64,000 nt of DNA. It comes from Magnetovibrio sp. GTDB lineage: Bacteria > Pseudomonadota > Alphaproteobacteria > Rhodospirillales_A > JABHCV01. The stretch lies in the NCBI GenBank assembly GCA_002717285.1, contig PBDF01000009.1:23648-87647 (forward strand). Reading direction: 5' to 3'. Below, piece by piece: positions 10,370 to 21,279 of the stretch. The translations under genes were made by a program, and so were the position numbers. The number at the start of each line of letters is the position of its first letter. The stretch's first letter is position 1. The notes under the pieces are model-generated. The model was given only the letters and a program-made list of their open reading frames with translations, had not been told where the DNA came from and did not search any database.

Positions 10370-11218
10370 TCAATCATTATCTTCAATACTCACGGTACTT
10401 GCAACGGACCCTGAAGACCGTTGACGGCTGTCGGTCAAGTCATCCTTACTACTACGCAAAAAAATTGGGCCAAAAAAATCATCCTGTCGAATTTTTAATT
10501 TACCTTCTCTAACCATCTCCAAAGAGGCAACTAAAGTTGATGCAACGGCTGAACGATAGGGCAATCCATTTTTTAAGTTATCCGGCAAAAAATTCACTAG
10601 GGTTTGCCAATCTGGAATTTTGCCAATGACCTGATTAAGACGCCCAAGAGCATCATCAACATTGAACAGCTCCCAAGGCTTTATACGTAATGTCCCATCT
10701 CCCTCATGGTTTCTTGCTGAACTGTAGGCCCTTAAAAGATCATACAATGTGACATCAAATACAGTTGCACGAGACAATTTAAAATGTTCGGGCATTCCGC
10801 GGGGGAAAAAGTCTTTACCAAGCTGGTTGCGTCCCATAAGACGAATTCCTGCATCCTGAACTGCCTCTAATCGCTTGAGTTGAAACGCTAATGCTTTTGC
10901 CATTTCCTCACCTGTGGGTTCACCCTCAGCATCCAGGTCAGGTAAAAGCAATCGGGACTTCAAATAGGCAAGCCAGGCCGCCATAACCAGATAATCAGCT
11001 GCAATTTCAAGATTTCGTCTCCGAGACAGGGATACAAACTCTAAATATTGATCAGCCAGTTGAACAATAGATATCTGACTAATATCAACTTTTTGATCTC
11101 TAGCAAGAGTCAACAAAACATCGATAGGTCCCTCAAAACCATCAATATCAACAACAAAAGTGGAACTTACTTGTTCATTTAAGGTATTGTCATCTTCAAA
11201 ATCGTCAAAAGTATCCAT
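10370..11218 (-). CDS. scpA: segregation and condensation protein A
   Basis: Kleisin subunit of the SMC-ScpAB condensin. The 282 residues include the N-terminal FEGPIDVLLTLARDQKVDIS signature near residue 28, the YLVMAAWLAYLKSRLLLP helix near 85, and a C-terminal winged helix (about 195-250). It lies directly upstream of scpB with overlapping ends, the standard arrangement. Confidence 0.94.
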   Translation of the reverse strand: MDTFDDFEDDNTLNEQVSSTFVVDIDGFEGPIDVLLTLARDQKVDISQISIVQLADQYLEFVSLSRRRNLEIAADYLVMAAWLAYLKSRLLLPDLDAEGEPTGEEMAKALAFQLKRLEAVQDAGIRLMGRNQLGKDFFPRGMPEHFKLSRATVFDVTLYDLLRAYSSARNHEGDGTLRIKPWELFNVDDALGRLNQVIGKIPDWQTLVNFLPDNLKNGLPYRSAVASTLVASLEMVREGKLKIRQDDFFGPIFLRSSKDDLTDSRQRSSGSVASTVSIEDND

Positions 11219-11225
11219 TTATTTC

Positions 11226-11552
11226 CTAAAGTACGCCAGTAAGTTGAAATACAAGTGTAAACATTAATTGGGCTGGCTCAACCACAAGCCAGGATAAAAC
11301 TTGCAAATCTAAACCTAACTTTTTTCCAATCAAGGGTAACACAATGATCCCAACTAGAATAATTAAAAATCCAAAAGGATCAACATGGCGAGCTGGGTTA
11401 GAACTAACCCTACCATTCAATAATGCTGTATCATCTCCCAATCGCCAAGCAACGTAGCCGTGTGCAGCTTCATGAAAAGTAATCGCTACAATTATTGGCA
11501 ACGTCCATACGGAAATCGCAAATATTAATCCCTCTAGATCAAAACCAATCAA
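11226..11552 (-). pseudogene. site-2 protease (M50) with internal deletion
   Basis: Remnant of a membrane zinc metalloprotease usually near 210-230 residues; only 108 are present. Residues 1-64 match the normal N-terminus, including the zinc motif HEAAHGYVAW near 27 and NPARHVDPFG near 55-64. The text then jumps to what is normally the last helix and tail (PLIGKKLGLDLQVLSW). About 110 residues are gone, including the expected second membrane block and the NPDG-type motif with the third zinc ligand. The frame stays open, so this is a clean in-frame deletion. The TTG start overlaps the nagZ stop and scpA follows seven bases later. It is probably inactive; a small membrane role cannot be excluded. 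Confidence 0.75.
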
Positions 11553-12571
11553 GTCAACATTGCCTCTAACTTTTGAACATAGTAATCAAACGTGCCATCA
11601 AGTGAGACTCTACTTTGGATGCGAAAATTCTCTGCATTTTCAACACGTTTTTTAGCTTGATCACTCAATGGAAGACCTCCAGATACCACCTGAACCATTT
11701 CATCCATCTGGCCATTGCAGTGCAAAACAACATCACACCCAGCAGCCAAAGCACCTACCGTTCGGTGCTTTAGCGAACCATCTAGTGCTTCCATGGATAA
11801 ATCATCAGATAGTAAAAGACCCTCAAAGCCGATATGATTACGAATAAGTTGAATGACCTTCTTTGACAAGGTTGCTGGATAATCTCTGTCTATTTGTTGA
11901 TATAATACATGGGCAGTCATTGCCCACGGCATAAAATTTAGATTCTTGAAAGGAACAAAGTCACTAGTTATCAAGCTATCAAGATTTACATCAACTAAAG
12001 GCAATGCCTTGTGACTGTCCACGTTGGCCCTACCATGACCAGGAATATGTTTTATTACCGGCAAGACCCCCCCTTCCAGGAACCCTTCGCAGGTTGCCAT
12101 AGCTAAGGCTGAAATCTTATTCACATCATTTCCGTAAGCACGGTCACCTATGATTAAGTCAGCTTCCGGCTGCGGTAAGTCTAGAACTGGTGCACAATTA
12201 ACATCTATTCCAAGCTCTAAAAGTTCATGTGCTATAAGAAAAGAATTCAGACGAGCCGCTTTAAGTGCATTCCGCTGATCTTTATTATAAAGCTCTGCGA
12301 AACACGATGCTGCAGGAATTTCTCGCCAATAAGGTGGTTTTAGACGTTGAACACGTCCCCCTTCCTGATCAATGAGAACAGGGGCATTTGGGCGTTGTAC
12401 TGCAATGCGAAGTGAAGAAACCAGAGCTTTAACTTGTTCTGGTTTGTTACAATTGCGCTGAAAAAGTATAAACCCAAACGGGTTAACTTCTGAAAAAAAA
12501 CGCCACTCTTCATCGCTAAGCACAGTTCCAGAACAACCAAAAATTACAGCAAGTGGTGGAGAAATTGACAA
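11549..12571 (-). CDS. nagZ: beta-N-acetylhexosaminidase NagZ
   Basis: Family 3 glycoside hydrolase that removes N-acetylglucosamine from recycled muropeptides in the cytoplasm. The diagnostic loop KHIPGHGRANVDSHKALP near residue 165 carries the catalytic His, and DDLSMEAL near 245 carries the nucleophile Asp. I place the start at the TTG right after the SPOR-protein stop codon because AGGCGG lies five bases before it; another TTG seven codons upstream would overlap that gene. The family's short N-terminus (AVIFGCSG) fits. The neighbourhood SPOR-nagZ-scpA is standard in alphaproteobacteria. Confidence 0.93.
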   Translation of the reverse strand: MSISPPLAVIFGCSGTVLSDEEWRFFSEVNPFGFILFQRNCNKPEQVKALVSSLRIAVQRPNAPVLIDQEGGRVQRLKPPYWREIPAASCFAELYNKDQRNALKAARLNSFLIAHELLELGIDVNCAPVLDLPQPEADLIIGDRAYGNDVNKISALAMATCEGFLEGGVLPVIKHIPGHGRANVDSHKALPLVDVNLDSLITSDFVPFKNLNFMPWAMTAHVLYQQIDRDYPATLSKKVIQLIRNHIGFEGLLLSDDLSMEALDGSLKHRTVGALAAGCDVVLHCNGQMDEMVQVVSGGLPLSDQAKKRVENAENFRIQSRVSLDGTFDYYVQKLEAMLT

Positions 12572-12572
12572 T

Positions 12573-13631
12573 TTAACCGCCTGGACGCACAATCAAACAA
12601 CCAACCTTACGCTTAATAAGGTTCTCACACAATGATTTGGCTACATCTTCCCAAGAAATGGGACCAGCGCGTAATCGATAGAAAATACCCTTTGACGGGC
12701 CCAAATCTACCCGCACCACATTCAGAGAGTAGTCCCCTAACAAATCCCCATGCAGATTTTTCAACCGTGTCCACTCACTCGTAGCCATCTCTCGAGTTCG
12801 AACCGCTGCAATCTGAACTTGATAGGCAATTCCTGAGATAGGTGTATTTGATGAAAATGGTACTACCAAAGATGAAGCCGCCTGTGAGGAAATTACCTTT
12901 TTTGAATTTGTTGAAGGCTTTTGATTAATCTTTGGTGGAGAGATAGAATTAGGAATTGTCATTGGTGTATTCACAGTATTAACAACATTTTTTCTCTCAA
13001 CTTTACCGGTGTTCAAACCCTGCTTAGGTTGTGTAGACGAAACAGGAACTTTTTCTGACGCTGAAGGCACCTGAATACTTTCTTGTTTTAAAGCTGGCTC
13101 ACGGTTTCCTTTTAGTGAGGTGTCAGGAACTACTGCCTTATTTTCCAATCCTAAGGGTTTCTTCAAATCCTGTTTAGGCAACAAATTAGACTTTTCATAA
13201 AGTGAATGGGTAATTAATGGGCCGGGGTTTAGCTTTTGTGTAGAGCTAAGGTTGTGAGTGGGGACTGGTGGGATTTTTGGAACTTCAGGCAAAGGAAGTA
13301 AGCGCTCGACCCTCGGCTCAGCATCTCCTCCATTCATACGTTCGTAAACAAGTTTGTCGCGGTCAGGAATAGACATGCCTCCAGGTGTTTTTGGACGGAC
13401 TTTAACTGGACCCTCCATTGCACGAATAACTGGCAATTGGTCACCAACGTGTTGTCGCAAATGATCACCATAAAAAAACCAGCCAACGCCCGCCATGCCA
13501 CAAAGAAAAAGCAGCACAAAAAAATACCTCAACCCAGCACGCCCAGATCGTGACCGTTTCACGGGTTTAAACTCAAGCGCATCCGTTGGGTTTGGAATAA
13601 TCTTTTCTTCTGGTCTTCCTATTGAGCTCAT
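12573..13631 (-). CDS. SPOR domain membrane protein
   Basis: Inner-membrane protein with a periplasmic peptidoglycan-binding SPOR domain, probably acting in division or cell-wall turnover. A short cytoplasmic part ends in basic residues, then one membrane helix (about 33-54). A long Pro/Lys/Ser-rich linker follows, and the SPOR domain (YQVQIAAVRTREMATSEW, about 268-348) closes the protein. It sits between argS and nagZ with overlaps at both ends, the usual position for this gene in the group. Confidence 0.88.
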   Translation of the reverse strand: MSSIGRPEEKIIPNPTDALEFKPVKRSRSGRAGLRYFFVLLFLCGMAGVGWFFYGDHLRQHVGDQLPVIRAMEGPVKVRPKTPGGMSIPDRDKLVYERMNGGDAEPRVERLLPLPEVPKIPPVPTHNLSSTQKLNPGPLITHSLYEKSNLLPKQDLKKPLGLENKAVVPDTSLKGNREPALKQESIQVPSASEKVPVSSTQPKQGLNTGKVERKNVVNTVNTPMTIPNSISPPKINQKPSTNSKKVISSQAASSLVVPFSSNTPISGIAYQVQIAAVRTREMATSEWTRLKNLHGDLLGDYSLNVVRVDLGPSKGIFYRLRAGPISWEDVAKSLCENLIKRKVGCLIVRPGG

Positions 13632-15385
13632 CAATGCATCTCTTCCAACGGAACCACGCCTATGATTTCTAATCCAGATGCAAATACAAATGCGATCCCT
13701 TTAATTAGTGCGAGTCTTGCCAGAGTAAGTTCGCGATCATCCTCCAAAATAAAGCGCAAGTAAGCATCATCTTTTCCTTTATTCCATAAAAAATGGAAAT
13801 GAGCTGCTAATTCGTTTAGATAAAAAGCTATACGATGAGGTTCATGTACCAGCGCTGCACCTTCAACCACATGTGGCCAACTTGCCATTAGTTTAATAAT
13901 CGACAGCTCCGATTTATCTTGCAACCTTTCTAAAGATGCATTCACCAAGGTCTCGATAGAAGGCTCACCATGAGGAAAAAAATTTGATGAATGACGAAAC
14001 ACAGAATGTATACGAGCATTAGCGTATTGAACATAAAACACAGGATTATCACGTGACTGTTCTGTCACTCTTGCAAGATCAAAATCAAGTTGTGCATCAT
14101 TCTTACGGGTTAACATAATGAACCGCACTACATCTTTACCAACTTTATCAATAATTTCTCGTAAGGTAACAAACGTGCCGGCTCGCTTTGACATTTTAAC
14201 AGCCTTGCCATTCTCCATTAGATTGACCATCTGACAAAGTTTGATATCTAATTCACCTTGACCATGGGTTATGGCTGCAACAGCAGATATCATGCGTTTC
14301 ACGTAACCTCCATGATCCGCACCCCAAATATTTATCATTTTGTTGAAACCGCGTTGATGTTTGTCTTGATGATAAGCTAAATCTGTGGCGAAATATGTCC
14401 AGGATCCATCACGCTTTCTAACTGTGCGGTCAGTATCGTCTCCAAAGTCAGACGATTTAAATAATGTCTGTACTCTTGGTTCCCAATTGTCATCCTTGCG
14501 ACCTTTAGGTGGCTCTAGAGTACCATCGTAAATCAGCCCCCTGTCATTAAGTTTACCAATGGCACTTTCAACTCCACCCTTATTCACAAGTGTACGCTCA
14601 GACGTAAAGACTCCATGTTCGATCCCTAGAGCCCGCAAATCTTGACGAATGAGATCCATCATAGCATCAATAGCAAAAACAGAAAGTGGCTCGAGCCATT
14701 GAGCCTCAGGAATTTCTTTCCATTTATTACCTTCTTGATCAGCTAGTTTTTTGCCCGCCGCTATTAAATACTCCCCAGGGTATAAGCCCTCAGGAACATC
14801 ATCTATCTTCTCGTCAAGTGCTTGACAATACCGCAAGTGCAAAGACCGAGCCAGAACCTCGATTTGAGTTCCAGCATCGTTAATATAGTACTCACGTGTT
14901 ACAGCAAATCCTACTTTTTCCAGAAGGGAAGCCAAAGCATCTCCAAAAACAGCACCTCGACCGTGCCCCACGTGCAAAGGGCCTGTAGGATTAGCAGAGA
15001 CGTATTCAACATTTACTAGTGTATTGTTTCCAATACCTGACTCCCCATAAGAGACCTGAGCTTTTAGAACCTCCCTCAAACGACACCACCAAAAAGAATC
15101 TTCTAATGTTATATTTATAAAACCAGGCCCTGCAATTTGTGCATCAGCCACATGTTCAATTGCCATTAACCGTTTTAAAAGTGACGCAGCTATTTCGCTT
15201 GCATTCATACTTGCAGGTTTCGCAAGCAGGAGGGCCGCATTCGTTGTGACATCTCCATGAGATTGATCACGAGGTGGATCTACTGCAATTCTCGAAGTAT
15301 CAATACCTATCGGAAGCTGCCCATCAGTAATCAAAGAATCAATAATAATGAGTACTTTCTCACGGAAATATTCAAACAAATTCAT
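13631..15385 (-). CDS. argS: arginine--tRNA ligase
   Basis: Class I synthetase that charges tRNA-Arg. The 584 residues include the N-terminal Add-1 domain, the HIGH-type motif [16 protein letters not shown] near residue 128 and a KMSKS-type motif KMSKRAG near 397. The DALR anticodon-binding domain lies from about 460. Length is typical. It overlaps dgt by four bases and the SPOR gene by a few bases. Confidence 0.97.
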   Translation of the reverse strand: MNLFEYFREKVLIIIDSLITDGQLPIGIDTSRIAVDPPRDQSHGDVTTNAALLLAKPASMNASEIAASLLKRLMAIEHVADAQIAGPGFINITLEDSFWWCRLREVLKAQVSYGESGIGNNTLVNVEYVSANPTGPLHVGHGRGAVFGDALASLLEKVGFAVTREYYINDAGTQIEVLARSLHLRYCQALDEKIDDVPEGLYPGEYLIAAGKKLADQEGNKWKEIPEAQWLEPLSVFAIDAMMDLIRQDLRALGIEHGVFTSERTLVNKGGVESAIGKLNDRGLIYDGTLEPPKGRKDDNWEPRVQTLFKSSDFGDDTDRTVRKRDGSWTYFATDLAYHQDKHQRGFNKMINIWGADHGGYVKRMISAVAAITHGQGELDIKLCQMVNLMENGKAVKMSKRAGTFVTLREIIDKVGKDVVRFIMLTRKNDAQLDFDLARVTEQSRDNPVFYVQYANARIHSVFRHSSNFFPHGEPSIETLVNASLERLQDKSELSIIKLMASWPHVVEGAALVHEPHRIAFYLNELAAHFHFLWNKGKDDAYLRFILEDDRELTLARLALIKGIAFVFASGLEIIGVVPLEEMH

Positions 15386-16557
15386 GAGTTTTTAGCCTGA
15401 ACATCAAACAAATTTTGATACTCGTCTAGAGCGTATCTATCAGTCATACCCGCAATATAATCTGCGACAACACGAGCCATTTCTGTTGAGTCAGATTTTT
15501 TAAATCTAACTTGTAACTCATAGGGCAAGCACTCTGGTTCTTTAATTAACAGTTTGAAGAGTTCCTTGACAACCCTCTTTGCCTTAGATGTCATTCGATT
15601 CAGTTTGTAGTGACGGTACATGTTTTCAAAGAGAAATTTTTTTAGAGCTGCATCGTTGGCTCTCATAGTGTCAGAAAAACCTGCAATGGGCGTATGGCTT
15701 CCACGTATATCATCTGGGGTTTTAGGATTAAGATCATCCAAGCGTGCTTTTGTCTCAACCAGAAGGTCAATAACCATTTCTCCAATCATTCGACGGACAG
15801 ACTCATGAATTATTCGCGACTCGTCAAGATCAGGGTAAGTCTTTTTTACTTCTGCGAATACTGGGCCTACGAGTGGAACATCTGCTAAATCATTTATTGT
15901 AAATAAACGAGCCCGTAATCCATCATCAATATCATGATTGTTATATGCGACATCATCAGCAATTGCAGCAACTTGAGCTTCAGCACTTGCATAAGTGTGG
16001 AGTTCCAAATCATGTTTTGCATTATACTCAACCACAGCACTTGGGAGTTCTGCATAACTTTTACCATTTTTTACGAGCGGTCCATTGTGTTTGACAACGC
16101 CTTCCAAAGTTTCCCAGGTCAGGTTAAGTCCAAGGAAATTCGCATAACTAGCCTCCAGTAGTGTCACCACTCTCAAAGACTGTGCGTTATGATCAAACCC
16201 ATCATAGGGAGCCATTAATTCCTGCAGCGCGTCTTCTCCGGCATGTCCGAAAGGGGGATGGCCAAGATCATGAGCCAATGCAAGGGCCTCGCCTAGATCC
16301 TCATTTAAACTAAGGGCACGACAAACAGAGCGTGCAATTTGAGAAACTTCAAGAGAATGTGTCAGGCGGGTACGAAAAAAATCCCCTTCATGGTTAACAA
16401 AAACTTGAGTTTTGTATTCTAGACGACGAAACGCTGCTGAATGAATAATTCTGTCACGGTCACGCTGAAAACAAGTACGTGTCGCACTGTCAGGCTCTGC
16501 AAATAGCCGGCCACGGCTATTTTCTGGTATGCAGGCATAGGGTGATATATTAGTCAT
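15382..16557 (-). CDS. dgt: deoxyguanosinetriphosphate triphosphohydrolase-like protein
   Basis: HD-domain dNTP triphosphohydrolase that may trim cellular dNTP pools. The HD motifs [16 protein letters not shown] (about 63-78) and [19 protein letters not shown] (about 94-112) are intact, with [14 protein letters not shown] near 198. The 391 residues match the short type-2 family of alphaproteobacteria. It opens the long minus-strand operon ahead of argS and is divergent from erpA. Confidence 0.93.
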   Translation of the reverse strand: MTNISPYACIPENSRGRLFAEPDSATRTCFQRDRDRIIHSAAFRRLEYKTQVFVNHEGDFFRTRLTHSLEVSQIARSVCRALSLNEDLGEALALAHDLGHPPFGHAGEDALQELMAPYDGFDHNAQSLRVVTLLEASYANFLGLNLTWETLEGVVKHNGPLVKNGKSYAELPSAVVEYNAKHDLELHTYASAEAQVAAIADDVAYNNHDIDDGLRARLFTINDLADVPLVGPVFAEVKKTYPDLDESRIIHESVRRMIGEMVIDLLVETKARLDDLNPKTPDDIRGSHTPIAGFSDTMRANDAALKKFLFENMYRHYKLNRMTSKAKRVVKELFKLLIKEPECLPYELQVRFKKSDSTEMARVVADYIAGMTDRYALDEYQNLFDVQAKNS

Positions 16558-16743
16558 ATTTAAAAACTTACAAGATCAAACAATCATTAAATAGAGTTAT
16601 TTTGTACAGTTTTGCATCATAGAGAGCTAGCGATAGGTTTATGAACGTCTGCTTAACAAAAATCGTTGCCACAAGAGATAACCATGATGTATCATTTAGT
16701 AATTGGGTTTAATTACGTATAAGAAGCCTTGGAATCAACAAAA

Positions 16744-17100
16744 ATGTCAGAAAATAATACCACTAATGCACGTGGAAGCCTCGGAATTTCTGAGAACGCG
16801 GCAAAGCAGATTGCTGATCTTATTAAGCAAGAGGATAAGGAAGGGGTTCGCCTGCGCGTAGCTGTTTCAGGTGGCGGTTGTTCTGGTTTTCAATATGGTT
16901 TTAGCCTTGACAGCATCACAAATGCTGACGATCACCTGTTTACTAAGAATAATATTGAGGTAATTGTTGATGATATTTCCCTGGAATATTTGAGTGGCTC
17001 AGAACTTGATTACGTTCAAGATCTCATTGGCTCATATTTTTCCATCAAAAACCCAAATGCTTCCTCAACTTGTGGTTGCGGAACATCATTTTCTATCTAG
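16744..17100 (+). CDS. erpA: iron-sulfur cluster insertion protein ErpA
   Basis: A-type carrier that hands Fe-S clusters to target enzymes. The 118 residues contain the three cluster-binding cysteines: Cys46 in SGGGCSGFQYGF, and Cys110 and Cys112 in STCGCGTSFS at the end. I chose the ATG over a TTG five codons upstream because it matches the usual N-terminal length. The dgt / erpA divergent pair is common in alphaproteobacteria, and xth follows in the same direction. Confidence 0.93.
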   Translation: MSENNTTNARGSLGISENAAKQIADLIKQEDKEGVRLRVAVSGGGCSGFQYGFSLDSITNADDHLFTKNNIEVIVDDISLEYLSGSELDYVQDLIGSYFSIKNPNASSTCGCGTSFSI

Positions 17101-17157
17101 TATTGACTTGTATGTTAGACAGATCTTTTTGGCATTTTTTTGAACAAGAACTAACAA

Positions 17158-17931
17158 ATGGTAAGAATTGCCACATGGAATGTTAATTCAATCAAGGCAC
17201 GCCTTCCAATAGTTGAACGTTGGTTAAAAGAGGCTGATCCACATATTGTCTTACTTCAAGAATTAAAATGTATTGATGAAGCCTTTCCCAAAGATGAGAT
17301 AGAGGCACTTGGTTATAACGTCGAGACAGTAGGTCAAAAAACTTACAATGGGGTGGCTATACTCTCCAAGTTCCCAATTGATGTTGAATTGAGAGCCCTA
17401 CCGGGAGATAGCACTGATGACCAGGCACGTTACCTAGAAGCCTTCACAGGTTCTGTTCGCGTAGCATCTATATACCTTCCAAATGGTAACCCGTATCCCA
17501 GTAAAAAATTTGACTATAAGCTAGATTGGATGGAGCGTTTATATAAACATACTGTAAATTTACTCACAACTGAGGATGCCTTTGTGATTGGGGGAGATTT
17601 TAACGTTATTCAGCAGGCTAGTGATGTATACAACCCAGAATTGTTCAAAAATGATGCACTTTATCAAGCAGAGTCACAAGCAGCCCTGAGAAAGATAATA
17701 AATCTTGGTCTTACCGATGCACTTAGAGCAATTACCACTGAAACTGGTCTGTATTCGTGGTGGGGTTACATGGCTGGAGGTTGGCAAAAAGATCATGGTG
17801 TTCTGATCGACCATCTGTTACTCAGTCCTCAAGCTGCTGATCAACTAAAAGACTGCCAAATTGATCGCAGTCCACGTGGGTGGGAAAAACCATCAGATCA
17901 CACTCCAGTCTGGTGTGAGTTAGATTGTTAA
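17158..17931 (+). CDS. xthA: exodeoxyribonuclease III
   Basis: AP endonuclease / 3' exonuclease for base-excision repair. The 257 residues carry the endonuclease-exonuclease-phosphatase motifs: TWNVNSIKARL near 6, LLQELKC near 32, GGDFNVI near 148 and the C-terminal SDHTPVWCEL. Key Asn, Glu, Asp and His residues are in place. It follows erpA by 57 bases, so the two may be cotranscribed. Confidence 0.95.
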   Translation: MVRIATWNVNSIKARLPIVERWLKEADPHIVLLQELKCIDEAFPKDEIEALGYNVETVGQKTYNGVAILSKFPIDVELRALPGDSTDDQARYLEAFTGSVRVASIYLPNGNPYPSKKFDYKLDWMERLYKHTVNLLTTEDAFVIGGDFNVIQQASDVYNPELFKNDALYQAESQAALRKIINLGLTDALRAITTETGLYSWWGYMAGGWQKDHGVLIDHLLLSPQAADQLKDCQIDRSPRGWEKPSDHTPVWCELDC

Positions 17932-18229
17932 ATTGGTTGTTAGTATAACTAAGTTTTTTGAATTTTAAGTATCTCATTTGAAAAATAAACAGTAAAAAGC
18001 GTTCAAAATACTGCAAATACAACATTGAAAAACAATATAATTTTTTTGGTGCAGAATATTGAAATATTTTGCGTGTTACCTAGCATCTACATTTTTTAAC
18101 TTACAATTTAATTTATTAGGTTTTTGGGACATTTTTGGAATAAATTTAATCTTCAGGGTTGCGAAAAGATGAAAATCTCCCTAATTTTTAACTAATGTTT
18201 TTTTAAGTCACCATTATAAAGTTTGTATT
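17932..18229. other. AT-rich gap upstream of hspQ
   Basis: These 298 bases lie between xth and hspQ on the same strand. I see no gene and no clear terminator. The hspQ promoter should be here, but I found no convincing heat-shock or housekeeping promoter match. Confidence 0.5.
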
Positions 18230-18574
18230 ATGAAACATAGTGAAAACACAATACGTACTGCTAGATATAGCATTGGAGAACTTGTTCGGCACCGTGTATA
18301 TCCTTTCCGCGGAGCTATTTTTGACGTTGACCCCGAATTTGATAATGACGAAGAGTGGTGGTTGTCAATTCCAGAAGAAGTCCGCCCAAAGAAAGATCAA
18401 CCTTTCTACCATCTGCTTGCTGAAAATGATGATGGTCCCTACATAGCATATGTATCTGAACAAAACCTTTTACCTGACGAGTCTGGTGAGCCTGTCAAGC
18501 ACCCAAACATTGAGGAAGTTTTCGACGGCTTCTCCAATGGACACTATATTTTCTCTAGAGAACTTGCCAACTAA
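18230..18574 (+). CDS. hspQ: heat shock protein HspQ
   Basis: Small hemimethylated-DNA-binding-type protein that acts as a specificity factor for Lon in some bacteria. The 114 residues show the family pattern: YSIGELVRHRVYPFRGAIFDVDPEF at the start, QPFYHLLAE near 64, YVSEQNLLPD near 83 and a C-terminal FDGFSNGHYIF. It is convergent with valS, with 24 bases between the stop codons. Confidence 0.9.
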   Translation: MKHSENTIRTARYSIGELVRHRVYPFRGAIFDVDPEFDNDEEWWLSIPEEVRPKKDQPFYHLLAENDDGPYIAYVSEQNLLPDESGEPVKHPNIEEVFDGFSNGHYIFSRELAN

Positions 18575-18598
18575 ATTTTTAGAAAAATAATAATCGTC

Positions 18599-21247
18599 TC
18601 AAAGGTTTTTGAGTCGGGTAAATGCATCCTGTAATTTTTCTAATGTCATAGCGGTGTCGTCTCGGCGCTGACGCTCCAGTTCAATAATTTTTACAGGTGC
18701 TTTTGCCGTAAAATTCTTATTTGCCAATTTTTTATCATGATTAATCATATCACCTTTGAGCTTAGTGATCTCTTTTTCAAGACGACTTGCTTCATTGTCA
18801 ATATCAATAACATTTTCCAGAGGGATAATAATAACTGCCTCATCGATAACATCATGCACGGAACACTTTGGAACATCTCCATGAAGGATCCCCAAAGAGG
18901 ATAATCTTGCAAGTGAAACAAGAATATTCCTATGTGTCTCCAATCTTGCTTTACTACCCTCACTAGCTCCTTTTAAAAGCAAAGGAATATTTGCACCTGG
19001 TGAAATATTTAATTCTGAGCGTATCGTACGAATTTGAGAGACCAAACGGACAACCCAGTCCATTTCAGCTTCAACTTTTTTATCAATTAGACTTTCAGGT
19101 AATTCGGGCCATGGTTCTAAAATCATACTTTTATTCACATCATATTGTGATTTCCACAATTCTTCTGTTATGAAAGGCATGACTGGGTGTAGCAAATGCA
19201 AAATCTGGTTCAAAGCCCACGCCATCGTTGCACGGGTTTCACTCTTTTTTTCTTCATTCTTATCTTGGAATATGGACTTTGAAAACTCTAAATACCAGTC
19301 ACAAAAAGTTCCCCACGTAAATTGGTAAAGAGTATTTGCAACATCATTAAAGCGATATGTTTCTATGGCTAAAGCCGTTACTTTTGCCGCTACAACTGTT
19401 TTACCTACAATCCATTTATTTATTGTTAGCTTACATTTTTCAGGTTCAAAAGTTTTATCTGATACGCACCCATTTAATTCAGCAAAACGCGCAGCATTCC
19501 ATAACTTTGTACAAAAGTTACGATATCCCTCAACCCTTGATTCTGACATTTTTACATCACGCCCTTGAGCTGCAAATGCAGACAAAGTAAAACGCAAAGC
19601 ATCTGCGCCATACTTATCCACAAGATTTAACGGATCAATCACGTTGCCCTTAGATTTTGACATCTTTTGACCATTTTCATCACGCACTAGTGCATGGATG
19701 TAAACAGTATGAAATGGTACATCGTTCAAAAAATGCATACTAAACATCATCATTCGGGCTACCCAAAAGAAAATAATATCGAAGCCAGTAACTAACACAT
19801 CTGTTGGATAATATCGGGTTACCTCCGGTGTCTCTTCAGGCCAGCCCAATGTAGAGAATGGCCAAAGGGCTGACGAAAACCAAGTATCTAAAACGTCCTC
19901 ATCTCTTTCTAGTTCAACACTTTTGCCATAGTGCTTATCAGCAGCAGATTTAGCTAAATCTTCATTAAGCTCGACAAATACTGTTCCATCTGGGCCATAC
20001 CAAGCAGGTATCTGATGTCCCCACCAAATTTGACGTGAGATACACCATGGTTGAATATTGCGCATCCATTCAAAATAGGTTTTCTCCCAATTCTTTGGAA
20101 CAAAATTAGTTTTTCCCTGCTCTACTGCTTTAATTGCAGGTCTCGCCATTGTTTGCGCATCAACAAACCACTGATCAGTTAGCCAAGGCTCTATAACAAC
20201 ACCAGATCTATCTCCATAAGGGACTGTCATCAAGTTTTCTTCCGTTTTCTCAAACAGATCTAGTCTTTTGATTTCAGCTATAACTTTGTCACGCGCTTCA
20301 AAACGATCAAGTCCTTGCATATGATTTGGTACTTTTTCATTCATATGTGCATCTTGATCAAAAATATTAATCACTTCTAAGCCATGCCGTCGTCCAACCT
20401 CAAAGTCATTAAAATCATGAGCTGGGGTGATCTTAACCGCTCCGGATCCCTTATCAGGATCCGCATATTCATCACCAACAATAGGGATCCTACGACCAAC
20501 AATAGGTAAGATGCAGTTGCTACCAATCAAATCATTAAAACGCTTATCCTCAGGATGTACAGCCACCCCAGTATCGCCCAGCATAGTCTCTGGTCGTGTT
20601 GTTCCTACTGATATAAACTCGCCTTTTCGTCCTTCAACTGGATATCTGAAGTACCACATGGTACCATTAACTTCGCGTTGCTCTACCTCAAGATCAGAGA
20701 TTGCTGTGTGCAATAAAGGGTCCCAGTTAACCAACCGCTGGTCTCGATAAATCAGGTTTTGCTTGTAAAGTTCTACAAATACCTTTTGAACGGCGGCTGA
20801 TAACCCATCATCCATAGTGAAACGCTCGCGGTTCCAGTCACACGAAGCGCCAAGCCTTCGTAATTGCTCGGTAATAGAGCCACCAGACTCACTTTTCCAT
20901 TTCCATATACGTTCAATGAATTTTTTTCGACCAAGATCATGTCGCGTTAGATTTTCGTTTTCTAATTGGCGTTCAACCACCATTTGTGTTGCAATACCTG
21001 CATGGTCAGTACCTGGTTGCCAGAGCACATCTAAACCCTTCATACGTTTATAACGAATCATGATATCCTGAAGAGTAACATTTAGGGCGTGGCCCATATG
21101 CAGGCTACCGGTTACATTCGGTGGTGGTATGACAATAGTATAGGTCTCCGCATTTGTACGCACACCACAGTCAAAAGAGCCATTATTTTCCCAATCCTCG
21201 TAAAGTTTTTTTTCTACCTTGGAATGATTGTGAAACTTTTCCAACAT
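18599..21247 (-). CDS. valS: valine--tRNA ligase
   Basis: Class I synthetase charging tRNA-Val with editing of mischarged Thr. The 882 residues contain HIGH-type PNVTGSLHMGHALN near 40, the editing domain (about 185-330), KMSKS as MSKSKGNVIDP near 522, the anticodon-binding domain and a C-terminal coiled coil (about 815-880). Length is typical of the alphaproteobacterial form. It follows popZ, as in many relatives. Confidence 0.97.
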   Translation of the reverse strand: MLEKFHNHSKVEKKLYEDWENNGSFDCGVRTNAETYTIVIPPPNVTGSLHMGHALNVTLQDIMIRYKRMKGLDVLWQPGTDHAGIATQMVVERQLENENLTRHDLGRKKFIERIWKWKSESGGSITEQLRRLGASCDWNRERFTMDDGLSAAVQKVFVELYKQNLIYRDQRLVNWDPLLHTAISDLEVEQREVNGTMWYFRYPVEGRKGEFISVGTTRPETMLGDTGVAVHPEDKRFNDLIGSNCILPIVGRRIPIVGDEYADPDKGSGAVKITPAHDFNDFEVGRRHGLEVINIFDQDAHMNEKVPNHMQGLDRFEARDKVIAEIKRLDLFEKTEENLMTVPYGDRSGVVIEPWLTDQWFVDAQTMARPAIKAVEQGKTNFVPKNWEKTYFEWMRNIQPWCISRQIWWGHQIPAWYGPDGTVFVELNEDLAKSAADKHYGKSVELERDEDVLDTWFSSALWPFSTLGWPEETPEVTRYYPTDVLVTGFDIIFFWVARMMMFSMHFLNDVPFHTVYIHALVRDENGQKMSKSKGNVIDPLNLVDKYGADALRFTLSAFAAQGRDVKMSESRVEGYRNFCTKLWNAARFAELNGCVSDKTFEPEKCKLTINKWIVGKTVVAAKVTALAIETYRFNDVANTLYQFTWGTFCDWYLEFSKSIFQDKNEEKKSETRATMAWALNQILHLLHPVMPFITEELWKSQYDVNKSMILEPWPELPESLIDKKVEAEMDWVVRLVSQIRTIRSELNISPGANIPLLLKGASEGSKARLETHRNILVSLARLSSLGILHGDVPKCSVHDVIDEAVIIIPLENVIDIDNEASRLEKEITKLKGDMINHDKKLANKNFTAKAPVKIIELERQRRDDTAMTLEKLQDAFTRLKNL

Positions 21248-21279
21248 TGCTCGTGCTCTTTGTTTTTTGATTTTGGTTT

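Noticed and set aside
16563..16574. TGATCT element just upstream of dgt
   Set aside because: With an 18-base spacer its -10 would fall inside the dgt coding region.
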